A DNA stretch of 64,000 nucleotides, from assembly GCF_019396345.1 (NCBI RefSeq), contig NZ_JAHKRM010000020.1, positions 124,001 through 188,000 of the forward strand, in the 5' to 3' direction. How positions within the stretch are numbered: the stretch's first letter is position 1; the number at the start of each line of letters is the position of its first letter. The notes beneath the pieces are model-generated. The model searched no databases and was not told the DNA's origin. It saw only the letters and a program-made list of their open reading frames with translations. Below, in pieces: positions 17,221 through 29,433 of this stretch. The stretch is from Nonomuraea guangzhouensis. GTDB lineage: Bacteria > Actinomycetota > Actinomycetes > Streptosporangiales > Streptosporangiaceae. Position numbers and translations under genes: made by a program.

Positions 17221-17518
17221 TGGGGCAGATCTCCCTTGGAGTATGTGCGCGGTGTCGCCGATCGGCGACTGTGAGTCACGAGTCGCGGGCATCCGCCCAC
17301 TATAGGTGGAACTGCTTTTGCCCAGGACGAATCTTGGGAGATTTCTCTGGAACGGCCAGCAATTCGCCCTTCAATAACCCGAAATAATGCGAAATTGAGG
17401 GCGGGCTGCATGGTCGATGACCTGGCGATACACCCGCTCCTGCTGAAGTTCTGGGAATGGCATGGCATGGTTCAGGTTTGATAGGACGGGGGTCCTTGGG
17501 TGAGGGGGTTGAACGGCC
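17221..17518. other. Divergent intergenic region of the sulfated-polysaccharide locus
   Basis: About 298 bases between the Wzz-like operon and the lipoprotein gene. It holds a likely reverse-strand promoter, a perfect 16-bp palindrome GTCGCCGATCGGCGAC (17254-17269) in the predicted 5' leader of the operon, and an AT-richer stretch with an inverted repeat CGCCCTTCAAT / ATTGAGGGCG (17365-17375, 17394-17403) with one bulged base. No gene of its own was found. Confidence 0.55.
17299..17304 (-). promoter_or_regulatory. Probable -10 box of the six-gene polysaccharide operon
   Basis: TATAGT on the reverse strand, about 79 bases upstream of the Wzz-like ATG. The -35 region is not a clear match (TCCTGG at 17-bp spacing). 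A perfect palindrome lies between this box and the start codon and could be a repressor site or an RNA hairpin. Confidence 0.4.
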
Positions 17519-18610
17519 TTGAACCGGCGGGGAATTTCTCGTATAGCGGTAAATATCAGCATCAAAGGTGTCGCGCTGTTGGTCGTCGCCGTGCTCGCGG
17601 GCTGCTCGGGGCAGCCGGAGGGCTTGGAGAGCCCGGCGCGGGAGCCGAGCGTCCGGCCGAACGCGGAGAGCTCGCCGTCCTGCGCGGTCACCGCCCGGCT
17701 CATCCCGTCATGCGGTGCCTGGTGGGGGATCGCCCCAGAGGTCTTCACCGGTATGGGCGTCGAAAAATCGCTGCAGAGCGCCGAGACCCGCATCGGCGGC
17801 ACCGCCGACGTGTTGCACGTCTATCACCGGGGCAAGGAGGAGTTCCCCACCGAGGAGGAGGTCGGGCTGGCCCGTGACCCGGTCCGGCCCAGGTTGCTAC
17901 TCATCAACTGGAAGCCGTCGTTCGACCACACCTGGGCGCAGATCGCCGAAGGAGCCATCGACCGTAGGATCGACCGGCTGGCCGACTACATCCGACGCAC
18001 CTTCCCCGAGCGGTTCTTCCTCACCCTGCACCACGAGCCGGAGAACGACGTCGACGTCACCCCCGGCTCGGGCATGCAGGCCACCGACTACGCCGCCATG
18101 TACCGCCATGTCGTGCTCAGGCTGCGCGACGAGGGCGTCAAGAACGCGGTCACGGTCATGACCTACATGGGTGCCCCTAACTGGGCGGCCAAGCCCTGGT
18201 TCGAGCAGCTCTACCCGGGTGACGACGTGGTCGACTGGGTGGCCCTCGACCCCTATGCCGACCACCGGGTCAACGACTTCGACGGCCTGGTCAACAAGAC
18301 CCGGCCCGACTTCGGCCAGTGGCCGGGGTTCTACCGCTGGATGCAGTGGCGCTTTCCCGGCAAGCCGGTCATGGTCGCGGAGTGGGGCGTGTTCGAGCGG
18401 TCCGGCGACCGTACGGCCAAGCGCTCGTTCTTCGAGTCGGTGCGTACGCAGATCCAGCGCTACCCGCAGATCAAGGCACTGATCTACTTCGACTCACCGC
18501 ACGCGCCGCGCGGCGACACCAGTTTCGACTCCGACCCCGCGGCCGGGCGGGCGTTCAGCGAACTCGCGCGAGATCCGTACTTTCACTCGACGCCCGTGCC
18601 GCGGCCCTGA
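17519..18610 (+). CDS. GH26-like glycoside hydrolase lipoprotein
   Basis: A surface-anchored glycosidase candidate. The 363-residue protein starts with a basic segment, a hydrophobic helix and the lipobox LAGC (Cys29). The body resembles GH26 (beta-mannanase clan A): FLTLHHEPENDVD with likely acid/base Glu173, WVALDPYADH, and PVMVAEWGVFER with likely nucleophile Glu288. The TTG start at 17519 follows TGAGGGGG. It faces away from the Wzz operon across a shared upstream region. A role in trimming or releasing the locus's own polysaccharide is inference. The 3' end overlaps the convergent permease gene by 56 bases. Confidence 0.75.
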   Translation: MNRRGISRIAVNISIKGVALLVVAVLAGCSGQPEGLESPAREPSVRPNAESSPSCAVTARLIPSCGAWWGIAPEVFTGMGVEKSLQSAETRIGGTADVLHVYHRGKEEFPTEEEVGLARDPVRPRLLLINWKPSFDHTWAQIAEGAIDRRIDRLADYIRRTFPERFFLTLHHEPENDVDVTPGSGMQATDYAAMYRHVVLRLRDEGVKNAVTVMTYMGAPNWAAKPWFEQLYPGDDVVDWVALDPYADHRVNDFDGLVNKTRPDFGQWPGFYRWMQWRFPGKPVMVAEWGVFERSGDRTAKRSFFESVRTQIQRYPQIKALIYFDSPHAPRGDTSFDSDPAAGRAFSELARDPYFHSTPVPRP

Positions 18611-19436
18611 CGCGCCAGCGCCAGCCCGCCACGGTCACGAGTACGGCGACCGCGAGCGCCCACACCGTCAGCGTGTTGCTCGCGTCGAGCAGCTTGAGTG
18701 CGGAGGCGAGCAGGACGATCCCGAGCATCGCCCTGATGAGCCCGCCCGGCGCCCTGGAGGAGATCCGGGCACCGAGGTAGACGCCCGGGATCGAACCGAT
18801 GAGCAGCGAGAGCGTCAGTTGGAGCTGGAAGTCGCCGAAGAGCAGGTGGCCGAGCGCGGCCGAGGCGACGAGCGGCACCGCCTGCACCAGATCGGTGCCG
18901 ACGAGCTGGTTGGCCTTGAGCGCCGGATAGAGGGCGAGCAGGGCCACGATGATCAGGGAACCCGAGCCGACCGAGGAGATCCCGACCACCAGACCGCCTA
19001 CCGTACCGACCAGTACGGTCGGGATTGGGCGCACGACAATATCGTGGGCGCTCGACGAACCGCCCTTCCCGCCCAGCCACGTCTTGGCGACCAGGCCCGC
19101 GACGGCGAGCAGCAGCGCCACGCCGAGCGCGTACTTCACCCCGTCGCCGACCGCGAACGCCCGCGCCACGAACACCCCGCAGAACGCCGCCGGCACCGAC
19201 CCCACGCAGAGCCAGCCCACCAGGCGCAGATTGACCGTGCCCCTGCGCAGGTGGACCGCGCTGCCGACCGGTTTCATCACGGCCGAGGCGACCAGGTCGC
19301 TGGAGACCGCCGCCAGCGGCGAGACGTGGAAGAACAGCATCATCATCGGCGTCATCAGCGCGCCGCCGCCCATGCCGGTGAGCCCGACGACGATGGCCAC
19401 CACGAAAGAACCGGCGATCAGGGGGAAGTCGATCAA
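18555..19436 (-). CDS. TauE/SafE family anion permease
   Basis: Family members move sulfite, sulfoacetate or related anions. The 293-residue protein has about eight hydrophobic helices with the duplicated signature: GLTGMGGGALMTPMMMLFF near the N-terminus and VVGISSVGSGSLIIVALL in the second half. The frame extends far upstream, but the TTG at 19436 overlaps the cysC stop (TTGA), which fixes the start. Direct coupling to an APS kinase suggests transport of sulfate or sulfite linked to PAPS metabolism. The direction of transport cannot be told. Confidence 0.87.
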   Translation of the reverse strand: MIDFPLIAGSFVVAIVVGLTGMGGGALMTPMMMLFFHVSPLAAVSSDLVASAVMKPVGSAVHLRRGTVNLRLVGWLCVGSVPAAFCGVFVARAFAVGDGVKYALGVALLLAVAGLVAKTWLGGKGGSSSAHDIVVRPIPTVLVGTVGGLVVGISSVGSGSLIIVALLALYPALKANQLVGTDLVQAVPLVASAALGHLLFGDFQLQLTLSLLIGSIPGVYLGARISSRAPGGLIRAMLGIVLLASALKLLDASNTLTVWALAVAVLVTVAGWRWRVRAAARASSESTDLARVR

Positions 19437-20662
19437 CGAACCCAGCCTCCGCTGCGCAGCGTCCCCAGCACCTGGGCGACGGCCGCCTCGATGGAAATGT
19501 GTGTCGTGTCGATGACCAGATCGGCGTCGTCCGGCTCCTCGTAGGGATCGGAGACGCCGGTGAACTCGGGGATGAGCCCGGCGCGGGCCCTGGCGTACAG
19601 GCCCTTGCGGTCGCGGCGCTCGCACTCCTCCAGCGGGGTGGCCACGTGTACGAGCAGGAAGTCGGCCCCGACCGATTCGACCATCTCGCGCACCTCCTCG
19701 CGGGTGTCCGCGTAGGGGGCGATGGGGGCGCAGATCGCCAGCCCGCCGTGGCGCGCGGCCTCGGCGGCGACGAAGCCGATGCGCCGGATGTTGAGGTCGC
19801 GGTCGTCCTTGGAGAACGTCAGGCCCTTGGACAGCAGGTGGCGGACCACGTCGCCGTCGAGGTAGGTGACCGTGCGGCTGCCCAGCTCCAGCAGTGAGTC
19901 GCGCAGGCCGCGGGCGATCGTGGACTTGCCGGAGCCGGACAGGCCGGTGAAGAAGACCACGAGCCCGCGCCGGTGCGGCGGTCCGGGGATGCGCACCGGC
20001 TCGGGGCCCGCCAGGTGCTCGGTGGCGCCGTAGGCGGTGGCGACGTGCTCGCGCAGCTCCAGGTCGATCTCGGGCTCCGCGCGCGGCGCCAGGGGCACCG
20101 AGACCACCAGCGTGCCCTCGGGCAGCTGCTCCTTGGCGCGCAGCGCGGCGCGTACCACGGCCGGGCCCGTCTCGCCGAAGGAGAGGGGGAGCAGCAGGAT
20201 CACCGCGTCGAGCTCCTTGGCGGTGGCGACGATCTCGGTGAGGTCGTCGAGTGGTCCCCGCATGGTGACGGCGAGCGCCTCCCGCCCGTCGAGCTCGTCG
20301 CGTACCTGTGCCGGAGTGCGGCGAAGCCGGGCGAACGGGCCGTGCTCCGGGGCGCCCAAGCCCTTCACCGCGCCGGAGGTCAGGCCGTCGGGCTCGCGCT
20401 CGGCGACGGTGAGCACGGCCAGCGGCACGCCCTCGGGGTCGAGCAGCGTGACCTCGTCGCCGGGGGCGGCCGCTCCGGGCAGGTGGAGCGTGACGGGCGC
20501 GGGCCACGGGGTGCCGTCGGCGAGCGTGCCGCGCTCATGCACCGCGTGCAGGTCGTCGTGGCCGAGGTAACCGCCCAACGGCTGGAACGCGCCGGAGAGC
20601 AGCAGCTCCAGATCGGCCAGCTCGTACGCGCCGGGGGTCCACTCCACGATCTGCCATCCCAA
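19433..20662 (-). CDS. cysC: APS kinase with N-terminal decayed ATP-sulfurylase-like domain
   Basis: Phosphorylates APS to PAPS, the donor for sulfotransferases. The 409-residue protein has an N-terminal PUA-like ATP sulfurylase region (about 12-95: LELLLSGAFQPLGGYL, ADGTPWP), a middle region where the usual QxRNPxHRxH nucleotide motif is replaced by AVTMRGPLDDLTE, and a complete APS kinase domain (about 233-405) with Walker A FFTGLSGSGKST, YLDGDVVRHLL and FSKDDRDLNIRRIGFVA. So the kinase should work while the first half should not make APS, a job left to CysDN. The start is TTG 20662 or GTG 20647; the GTG has the better upstream GGGATGG. Confidence 0.88.
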   Translation of the reverse strand: MGWQIVEWTPGAYELADLELLLSGAFQPLGGYLGHDDLHAVHERGTLADGTPWPAPVTLHLPGAAAPGDEVTLLDPEGVPLAVLTVAEREPDGLTSGAVKGLGAPEHGPFARLRRTPAQVRDELDGREALAVTMRGPLDDLTEIVATAKELDAVILLLPLSFGETGPAVVRAALRAKEQLPEGTLVVSVPLAPRAEPEIDLELREHVATAYGATEHLAGPEPVRIPGPPHRRGLVVFFTGLSGSGKSTIARGLRDSLLELGSRTVTYLDGDVVRHLLSKGLTFSKDDRDLNIRRIGFVAAEAARHGGLAICAPIAPYADTREEVREMVESVGADFLLVHVATPLEECERRDRKGLYARARAGLIPEFTGVSDPYEEPDDADLVIDTTHISIEAAVAQVLGTLRSGGWVR

Positions 20663-20677
20663 CTATTCCGATTGAAT

Positions 20678-20708
20678 TGGTAGGAAAGGAGTCTATCCTT
20701 TGCTACCA
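20678..20708 (-). promoter_or_regulatory. Inverted repeat upstream of cysC
   Basis: TGGTAGGAAAGGA, five bases, then TCCTTTGCTACCA: 12 of 13 positions pair. It lies between the methyltransferase stop and the cysC start. On the reverse strand the loop contains TAGACT, a good -10 match, so a repressor site covering a promoter is possible. A terminator for the methyltransferase is the alternative, but no T run follows. Confidence 0.55.
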
Positions 20709-20716
20709 GTGTGTCG

Positions 20717-21433
20717 CTATATGAGGCGAGCGAAGTGGTTCTGTGGCTTTCTGATGACCATGGCGATCTCGTCGTGTGTGGACGGGAAGCGGCCCCGGGT
20801 CAGCTTGGCCGTCATCGTAACGGCCGTGCGGCCGATGCGGCCCATGGCCGGGCCGCTGGTCGCCTCCTGGTCATCGGTGATCATGAGTCCGCGTGTCAGG
20901 CAGAAGGCGTGTATCCCGTCGCGCGAGGTCACCGGCCCGTAGACGGCCGGCAGCGGACCCGGCGTGCCGGCGGCCACCAGGTGCCGCCAGAGCAGCCGCC
21001 GCAGCCAGGACGGGGTGATCCGGTCGAGCAGGCCGTAGGCGGACTTGCGGTCGCGCATGCGCAGCAGGATCAGCCCGCCGGGGCGCAGCGCCTGGAGCAG
21101 CCGGTCGAAGACCAGCTCGGCGTGCTGGATGCGCTCCAGCAGGAACGAGAGCTGGATCACGTCCACGGATCTCGGGGGCAGGGGCACGCAGCGCAGATCG
21201 CCCAGCGACCACCTGACGAGATCGGCTCGCTCGGCGACCGCCGTCCTGATCGGGGGCAGGTCCTCGTCGACACCGGTGATCCTGGTGTCGATCCGGTCCA
21301 GGACCAGTGGCTCGTCGTGCGCGCATCCGGCGACGAGCACGTCGAGCCGCCTGCCGAGCTGTCCCGCCCACTGCTCGCGGATCCGCTGGCCAAAGAGATC
21401 GCCCCTCGGGGCTACCGACCGCACCTCAGACAT
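20717..21433 (-). CDS. Class I SAM-dependent methyltransferase
   Basis: The 238-residue protein has the Rossmann motif region LDVLVAGCAHDEP, an acidic TGVDED end of strand 2, VRWSLGDLRCVPLPPRSVDVIQLSF (motif II region) and LLQALRPGGLILLRM (motif III), typical of methyltransferase domain 11 proteins. Substrate unknown. The glycine-rich loop is atypical (VAGCAHDE rather than GxGxG). A TTG 18 bases earlier is possible, but ATG 21433 is preferred. It is the first gene of the group reading into cysC-tauE and could methylate the polysaccharide, although other substrates are equally possible. Confidence 0.7.
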   Translation of the reverse strand: MSEVRSVAPRGDLFGQRIREQWAGQLGRRLDVLVAGCAHDEPLVLDRIDTRITGVDEDLPPIRTAVAERADLVRWSLGDLRCVPLPPRSVDVIQLSFLLERIQHAELVFDRLLQALRPGGLILLRMRDRKSAYGLLDRITPSWLRRLLWRHLVAAGTPGPLPAVYGPVTSRDGIHAFCLTRGLMITDDQEATSGPAMGRIGRTAVTMTAKLTRGRFPSTHDEIAMVIRKPQNHFARLI

Positions 21434-21495
21434 GTCACCCAGAGTAATCAATCGACGCCAATTAGTAAGGCATTTCCCTGCTAGCGTCCTGCGCC

Positions 21496-21894
21496 GTGAG
21501 TGATCTGGTGTACGTGGGCAACGCGAACGTGGACGCCGCGACGGACCATGGCTGGCTCCTGGGTCATTTCAAACCCTACGGGGACCCGAGACACAGCAAC
21601 GAAGTGGAAATCAAATGGGGCACCCACCCTCCCGGCGACGAGCGCGCCGAATGGGTGAAAGGCGAAGAACGTACGGCGCTGCTGATCCTCATCTCGGGCC
21701 GCTTCCGCGTCGAACTACCGGGGAGAAGTGTGCTGCTCGCCGAGCGAGGTGACTACGTGGTCTGGGGCAAGGGCGTGGACCACTCCTGGCGCGCGGAGGA
21801 GGAGTCGGTGGTCCTGACGGTCCGCTGGCCGTCCGTCCCGGGCTACAAGGTCGCCGAGCAGGACGGGGGCGTGGGGGAGATGCGAATAGAGTAG
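21496..21894 (+). CDS. Cupin-fold protein of unknown function
   Basis: The 132-residue product looks like a small single-domain cupin: LLILISGRFRVELPG, LLAERGDYVVWGKGVDHSWRAEEESVVLTVRWP, matching the two conserved beta motifs with one likely metal-binding histidine. Such proteins are often mis-named signal peptidase I in databases. GTG 21496 has TAGCGT at 21482-21487, eight bases upstream, with no ribosome-binding site, so it is probably leaderless. It stands just before mfd and marks the right edge of the accessory block. Confidence 0.65.
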   Translation: MSDLVYVGNANVDAATDHGWLLGHFKPYGDPRHSNEVEIKWGTHPPGDERAEWVKGEERTALLILISGRFRVELPGRSVLLAERGDYVVWGKGVDHSWRAEEESVVLTVRWPSVPGYKVAEQDGGVGEMRIE

Positions 21895-21946
21895 AGGCAC
21901 CCCCACGCCCGCCGGCTGGGGGTAATCGTCGTGGGGCTAACGAAAA

Positions 21947-25435
<3,489 letters not shown>

Positions 25436-25462
25436 CCGCGGTTTTTGTCGGAAAGGACGCAC

Positions 25463-26068
25463 GTGAAGTCGATTCGAGTGGCAGTGGCCGCTGCAGTGGT
25501 GGGTGTCGCGCTGACCGCCTGCTCCTCGCCCATGGAGGCCGGCGCCGCGGCCGTGGTGGGTCATGAGCGGATTTCGGCGCGCGACCTGAACAAGAACGTC
25601 CAGGCGTACGAGGCCGCCCTGCGGAAGGTCAACATCGAGCCGTCGCAGCTCGGTGTGTCGGTCAACCAGTTCGTCCTGTCCAGGATGGCCGAGCAGAGCC
25701 GGCAGCAGCAGCTGGCCGAGAAGTTCGGGGTGCAGGTCAGCGAGACGGAGATCGACACCGCCGCCCAGGACAAGGGCGAGCAGCAGACGCCCGAGATGAA
25801 CCTGCTGTCCAAGGCCGTCGACCCGACCGACCCGCGCGGCTACCTGCGGGCGATGATCGGCGTCAACAAGGTGATCGAGAAGTTCGGCGGTTCGCAGAAC
25901 CAGCAGGCCGTCGAGAAGTTCAAGGTCGAGTACAACGCGCTCGCCCCGGTCTTCAGCCCGCGCTACGGCAAGATCGGGCAGCAGGGCTTCGTCGACGCCG
26001 GCCGCTTCGGCAAGCCGTCGGAGACCAGCGAGCAGACCGGCCAGGCCCAGCAGCAGTCGCAGGGCTAG
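25463..26068 (+). CDS. SurA N-terminal domain-like lipoprotein
   Basis: The 201-residue product begins MKSIRVAVAAAVVG with a hydrophobic helix and the lipobox LTAC (Cys 21), so it is a membrane-anchored extracytoplasmic protein. The rest resembles the SurA/PrsA chaperone N-domain: VVGHERISARDLN, SQLGVSVNQFVLSRM and a second helical part, without a PPIase domain. The tail is glutamine-rich. GTG 25463 follows GGAAAGGACGCAC; an in-frame TTG at 25445 is less likely. mazG follows after 2 bases, as in other actinobacteria. Confidence 0.82.
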   Translation: MKSIRVAVAAAVVGVALTACSSPMEAGAAAVVGHERISARDLNKNVQAYEAALRKVNIEPSQLGVSVNQFVLSRMAEQSRQQQLAEKFGVQVSETEIDTAAQDKGEQQTPEMNLLSKAVDPTDPRGYLRAMIGVNKVIEKFGGSQNQQAVEKFKVEYNALAPVFSPRYGKIGQQGFVDAGRFGKPSETSEQTGQAQQQSQG

Positions 26069-26070
26069 TC

Positions 26071-27015
26071 GTGCCGCTGATCGTCGTCACCACCTCGCCG
26101 CGGGTCGCACCGGGTCTGCTGAGCCACCAGGCGTGGCGGGCGTTCGGTTCGGGCCCCGTGCTGACCGGGTCCGAGGATCACCCGCAACTGCCCTACCTGG
26201 CCGAGGCCGGGGTCGAGGTGGCCGTCGTCACGCCCGACCCCGCCGCGCTGGCACGGCGGGCGGTGACGGAGACCGTGGTCTGGCTGGCCGCCGCCGACTC
26301 CGAGGACTTCATGCGCTCGGTCGGCCACGCCGCCGTCGCGATGGCCGAGCCGCCGCTGATCGAGGTGGTGCCGGGCTCGTACGATCTGCCGGGCGCACGG
26401 GTGCTCGACCTGGTCGCGGTGATGGACCGGCTGCGCACCGAGTGCCCATGGGACCGCAAGCAGACGCACGAGACCTTGGTGCCGTACCTGCTCGAAGAGG
26501 CCTACGAGGTGCTGGAGACGATCGAGCAGGGCGACTACCCGGCGCTCCGCGAGGAGCTGGGCGACCTGTTGCTCCAGGTGGCCTTCCACGCGCGGGTGGC
26601 CGATGGGTTCGACATGGACGACGTGGCCGAGGGGATCGTCGAGAAGCTGGTGCGGCGCCATCCGCACGTGTTCGGCTCGGTGCGGGCGGAGACCGCCGAC
26701 GAGGTGAACGACAACTGGGAGGCGATCAAGGCGGCCGAGCGCGCGTCGAAGGGCGACACCTCGTCGGTGCTCGACGGGGTGCCGATGGGGCAACCCGCGC
26801 TGTCGCTGGCCGCCCAGCTGGTGCGCCGGGCCGAGCGAGCGGGCGCCCCCGGCGAGCTGGCCGCCGCGATCTCGCAGGGGCTGGGGCGCGAGCTGTTCGA
26901 CCTCGTCCGCCGCGCCCAGGACGCGGGCCTCGACGCCGAAGCCGAGCTCCGCGCCGCCGCCCGCTCCTACCGCGACCGCGTGCTCCGCTGGGAGTCCGAG
27001 CGCGAGGCGCCGTAA
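26071..27015 (+). CDS. mazG: Nucleoside triphosphate pyrophosphohydrolase MazG
   Basis: Hydrolyses NTPs or dNTPs to the monophosphates and pyrophosphate, cleaning non-standard nucleotides. The 314-residue protein has an N-terminal actinobacterial extension (1-105) followed by the MazG core: LRTECPWDRKQTHETLVPYLLEEAYEV, EELGDLLLQVAFHA and EKLVRRHPHVFGSV, with the conserved EExxE and ExxD metal motifs. GTG 26071 starts two bases after the previous stop. Confidence 0.93.
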   Translation: MPLIVVTTSPRVAPGLLSHQAWRAFGSGPVLTGSEDHPQLPYLAEAGVEVAVVTPDPAALARRAVTETVVWLAAADSEDFMRSVGHAAVAMAEPPLIEVVPGSYDLPGARVLDLVAVMDRLRTECPWDRKQTHETLVPYLLEEAYEVLETIEQGDYPALREELGDLLLQVAFHARVADGFDMDDVAEGIVEKLVRRHPHVFGSVRAETADEVNDNWEAIKAAERASKGDTSSVLDGVPMGQPALSLAAQLVRRAERAGAPGELAAAISQGLGRELFDLVRRAQDAGLDAEAELRAAARSYRDRVLRWESEREAP

Positions 27016-27137
27016 CCCCGCCGCCACCCGGGTTCTCCGGGGATTTGGCGGAGTGTCATGCTTCCGGCTGCTGCCTGGTCCCGAGCGACCGATAGGCTCT
27101 GAAGGCATATTTGCCTTTCGATTTAGGAGCGCAACCC

Positions 27138-28415
<1,278 letters not shown>

Positions 28416-28424
28416 TTTCGGGTA

Positions 28425-28457
28425 CGGCTCGCGGCATGGCGGGTGTGCCGCGAGCCG
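28425..28457 (+). terminator. Hairpin after eno
   Basis: Perfect 12-bp stem CGGCTCGCGGCA / TGCCGCGAGCCG with a 9-nt loop, 10 bases after the eno stop. No T run, which is common in high-GC actinobacteria. Confidence 0.65.
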
Positions 28458-28538
28458 CTCAGAAACGGCGAACACGACTATCCGCCCAGGCCTGGGCCGG
28501 TCGCCACGCCGGGCCGGGCGGTGAGGGGGTATGGAGCC

Positions 28539-28931
28539 TTGGCGAAGAGGCCGCAGCTGACCGGTCGGGCCGCCATCCTCGCGATCGTGGTGTGCGCGAT
28601 CGCCATGAGCCTGGCCTATCCTGTGCGCGAGTACATCGCGCAGCGCCGCGGCATCGCGGAGTTGCAGGCGGAGAAGGCGCGGGTCGAGGCCGACCGCCAG
28701 GCGCTGGCCGCGCAGGCGGAGCAGATCCGCGATCCCAACTGGATCAAGCGGACGGCCAAGGAACGGCTGCACTACTGCGGGCCGGGCGAGAAGTGCTACG
28801 TGGTCATGGACGCCGAGCCGGACAAGACCGAGAAGACGGTCAAGCAGCCCGCGACGCGGCCGCCGTGGTACCAGACGTTGTGGGAATCGGTCGAGGCCGT
28901 CGACACGGGCAAGGGCCGCAAGGCCGAATAA
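28539..28931 (+). CDS. FtsB/DivIC-like septum formation protein
   Basis: Small bitopic cell-division protein expected to join FtsL and FtsQ at the septum. It has a short basic cytosolic start, one membrane helix (AAILAIVVCAIAMSLAY), then an extracytoplasmic coiled coil (IAELQAEKARVEADRQALAAQ) and the family hallmark RDPNWIKRTAKERLHYCGPGEK. TTG 28539 follows GGGGGTATGGAGCC and is chosen; GTG 28521 would add six residues. It sits between eno and a DUF501 gene, the standard actinobacterial order. Confidence 0.87.
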   Translation: MAKRPQLTGRAAILAIVVCAIAMSLAYPVREYIAQRRGIAELQAEKARVEADRQALAAQAEQIRDPNWIKRTAKERLHYCGPGEKCYVVMDAEPDKTEKTVKQPATRPPWYQTLWESVEAVDTGKGRKAE

Positions 28932-28944
28932 GACGGGGAGAGCG

Positions 28945-29433
28945 TTGGACAGCAGTGACGTCGAAGCGGTGCAGCGGCAACTGGGGCGCCCGCCGAGAGG
29001 GCCGCGCGAGGTGGCACACCGCTGCCCGTGCGGCAACCCCGACGTGGTGGAGACCGCGCCGAGGCTGCCCGACGGCTCGCCGTTCCCCACCCTCTACTAC
29101 CTGACCTGCCCCAAGGCTGCCTCCGCGATCGGCACCCTGGAGGGCTCGGGGCTGATGCGGGAGATGCAGGCCAGGCTGGCCACCGATCCCGAGCTGGCCG
29201 CCGCCTACCAGGCCGCCCACGACGACTACGTGGCCAGGCGCGACAAGGCGGCTGAGGACCAGGGGTTGGAGCCGCTGCCGCGCGACATGCAGAGCACCGG
29301 CGGCATGCCGCTGAGGGTGAAATGCCTGCACGCGCTCGTCGCGCACGAGCTGGCTGTGCCCGGATCCAACCCGTTCGGCCGGGAGGCGCTGGACGCCCTC
29401 CCCGATTGGTGGAGTGACGGACCATGCGTGTAG
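28945..29433 (+). CDS. DUF501 family protein
   Basis: The 162-residue protein belongs to DUF501, an actinobacterial family of unknown role found beside ftsB and ppx. Visible conserved parts are QRQLGRPPRG, AHRCPCGNPDVVETAPRL, GSPFPTLYYLTCPKA, and the late KCLHALVAHELA with PNPFG-like SNPFGREAL. The CPCG and CPK cysteines plus the HALVAH histidines hint at metal binding. TTG 28945 follows GGGGAGAGCG. The end overlaps the ppx start by 10 bases. Confidence 0.85.
   Translation: MDSSDVEAVQRQLGRPPRGPREVAHRCPCGNPDVVETAPRLPDGSPFPTLYYLTCPKAASAIGTLEGSGLMREMQARLATDPELAAAYQAAHDDYVARRDKAAEDQGLEPLPRDMQSTGGMPLRVKCLHALVAHELAVPGSNPFGREALDALPDWWSDGPCV

Noticed and set aside
18555..20507. A 650-residue minus-strand frame
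   Set aside because: The N-terminal part is a shadow of cysC. The permease starts at TTG 19436.
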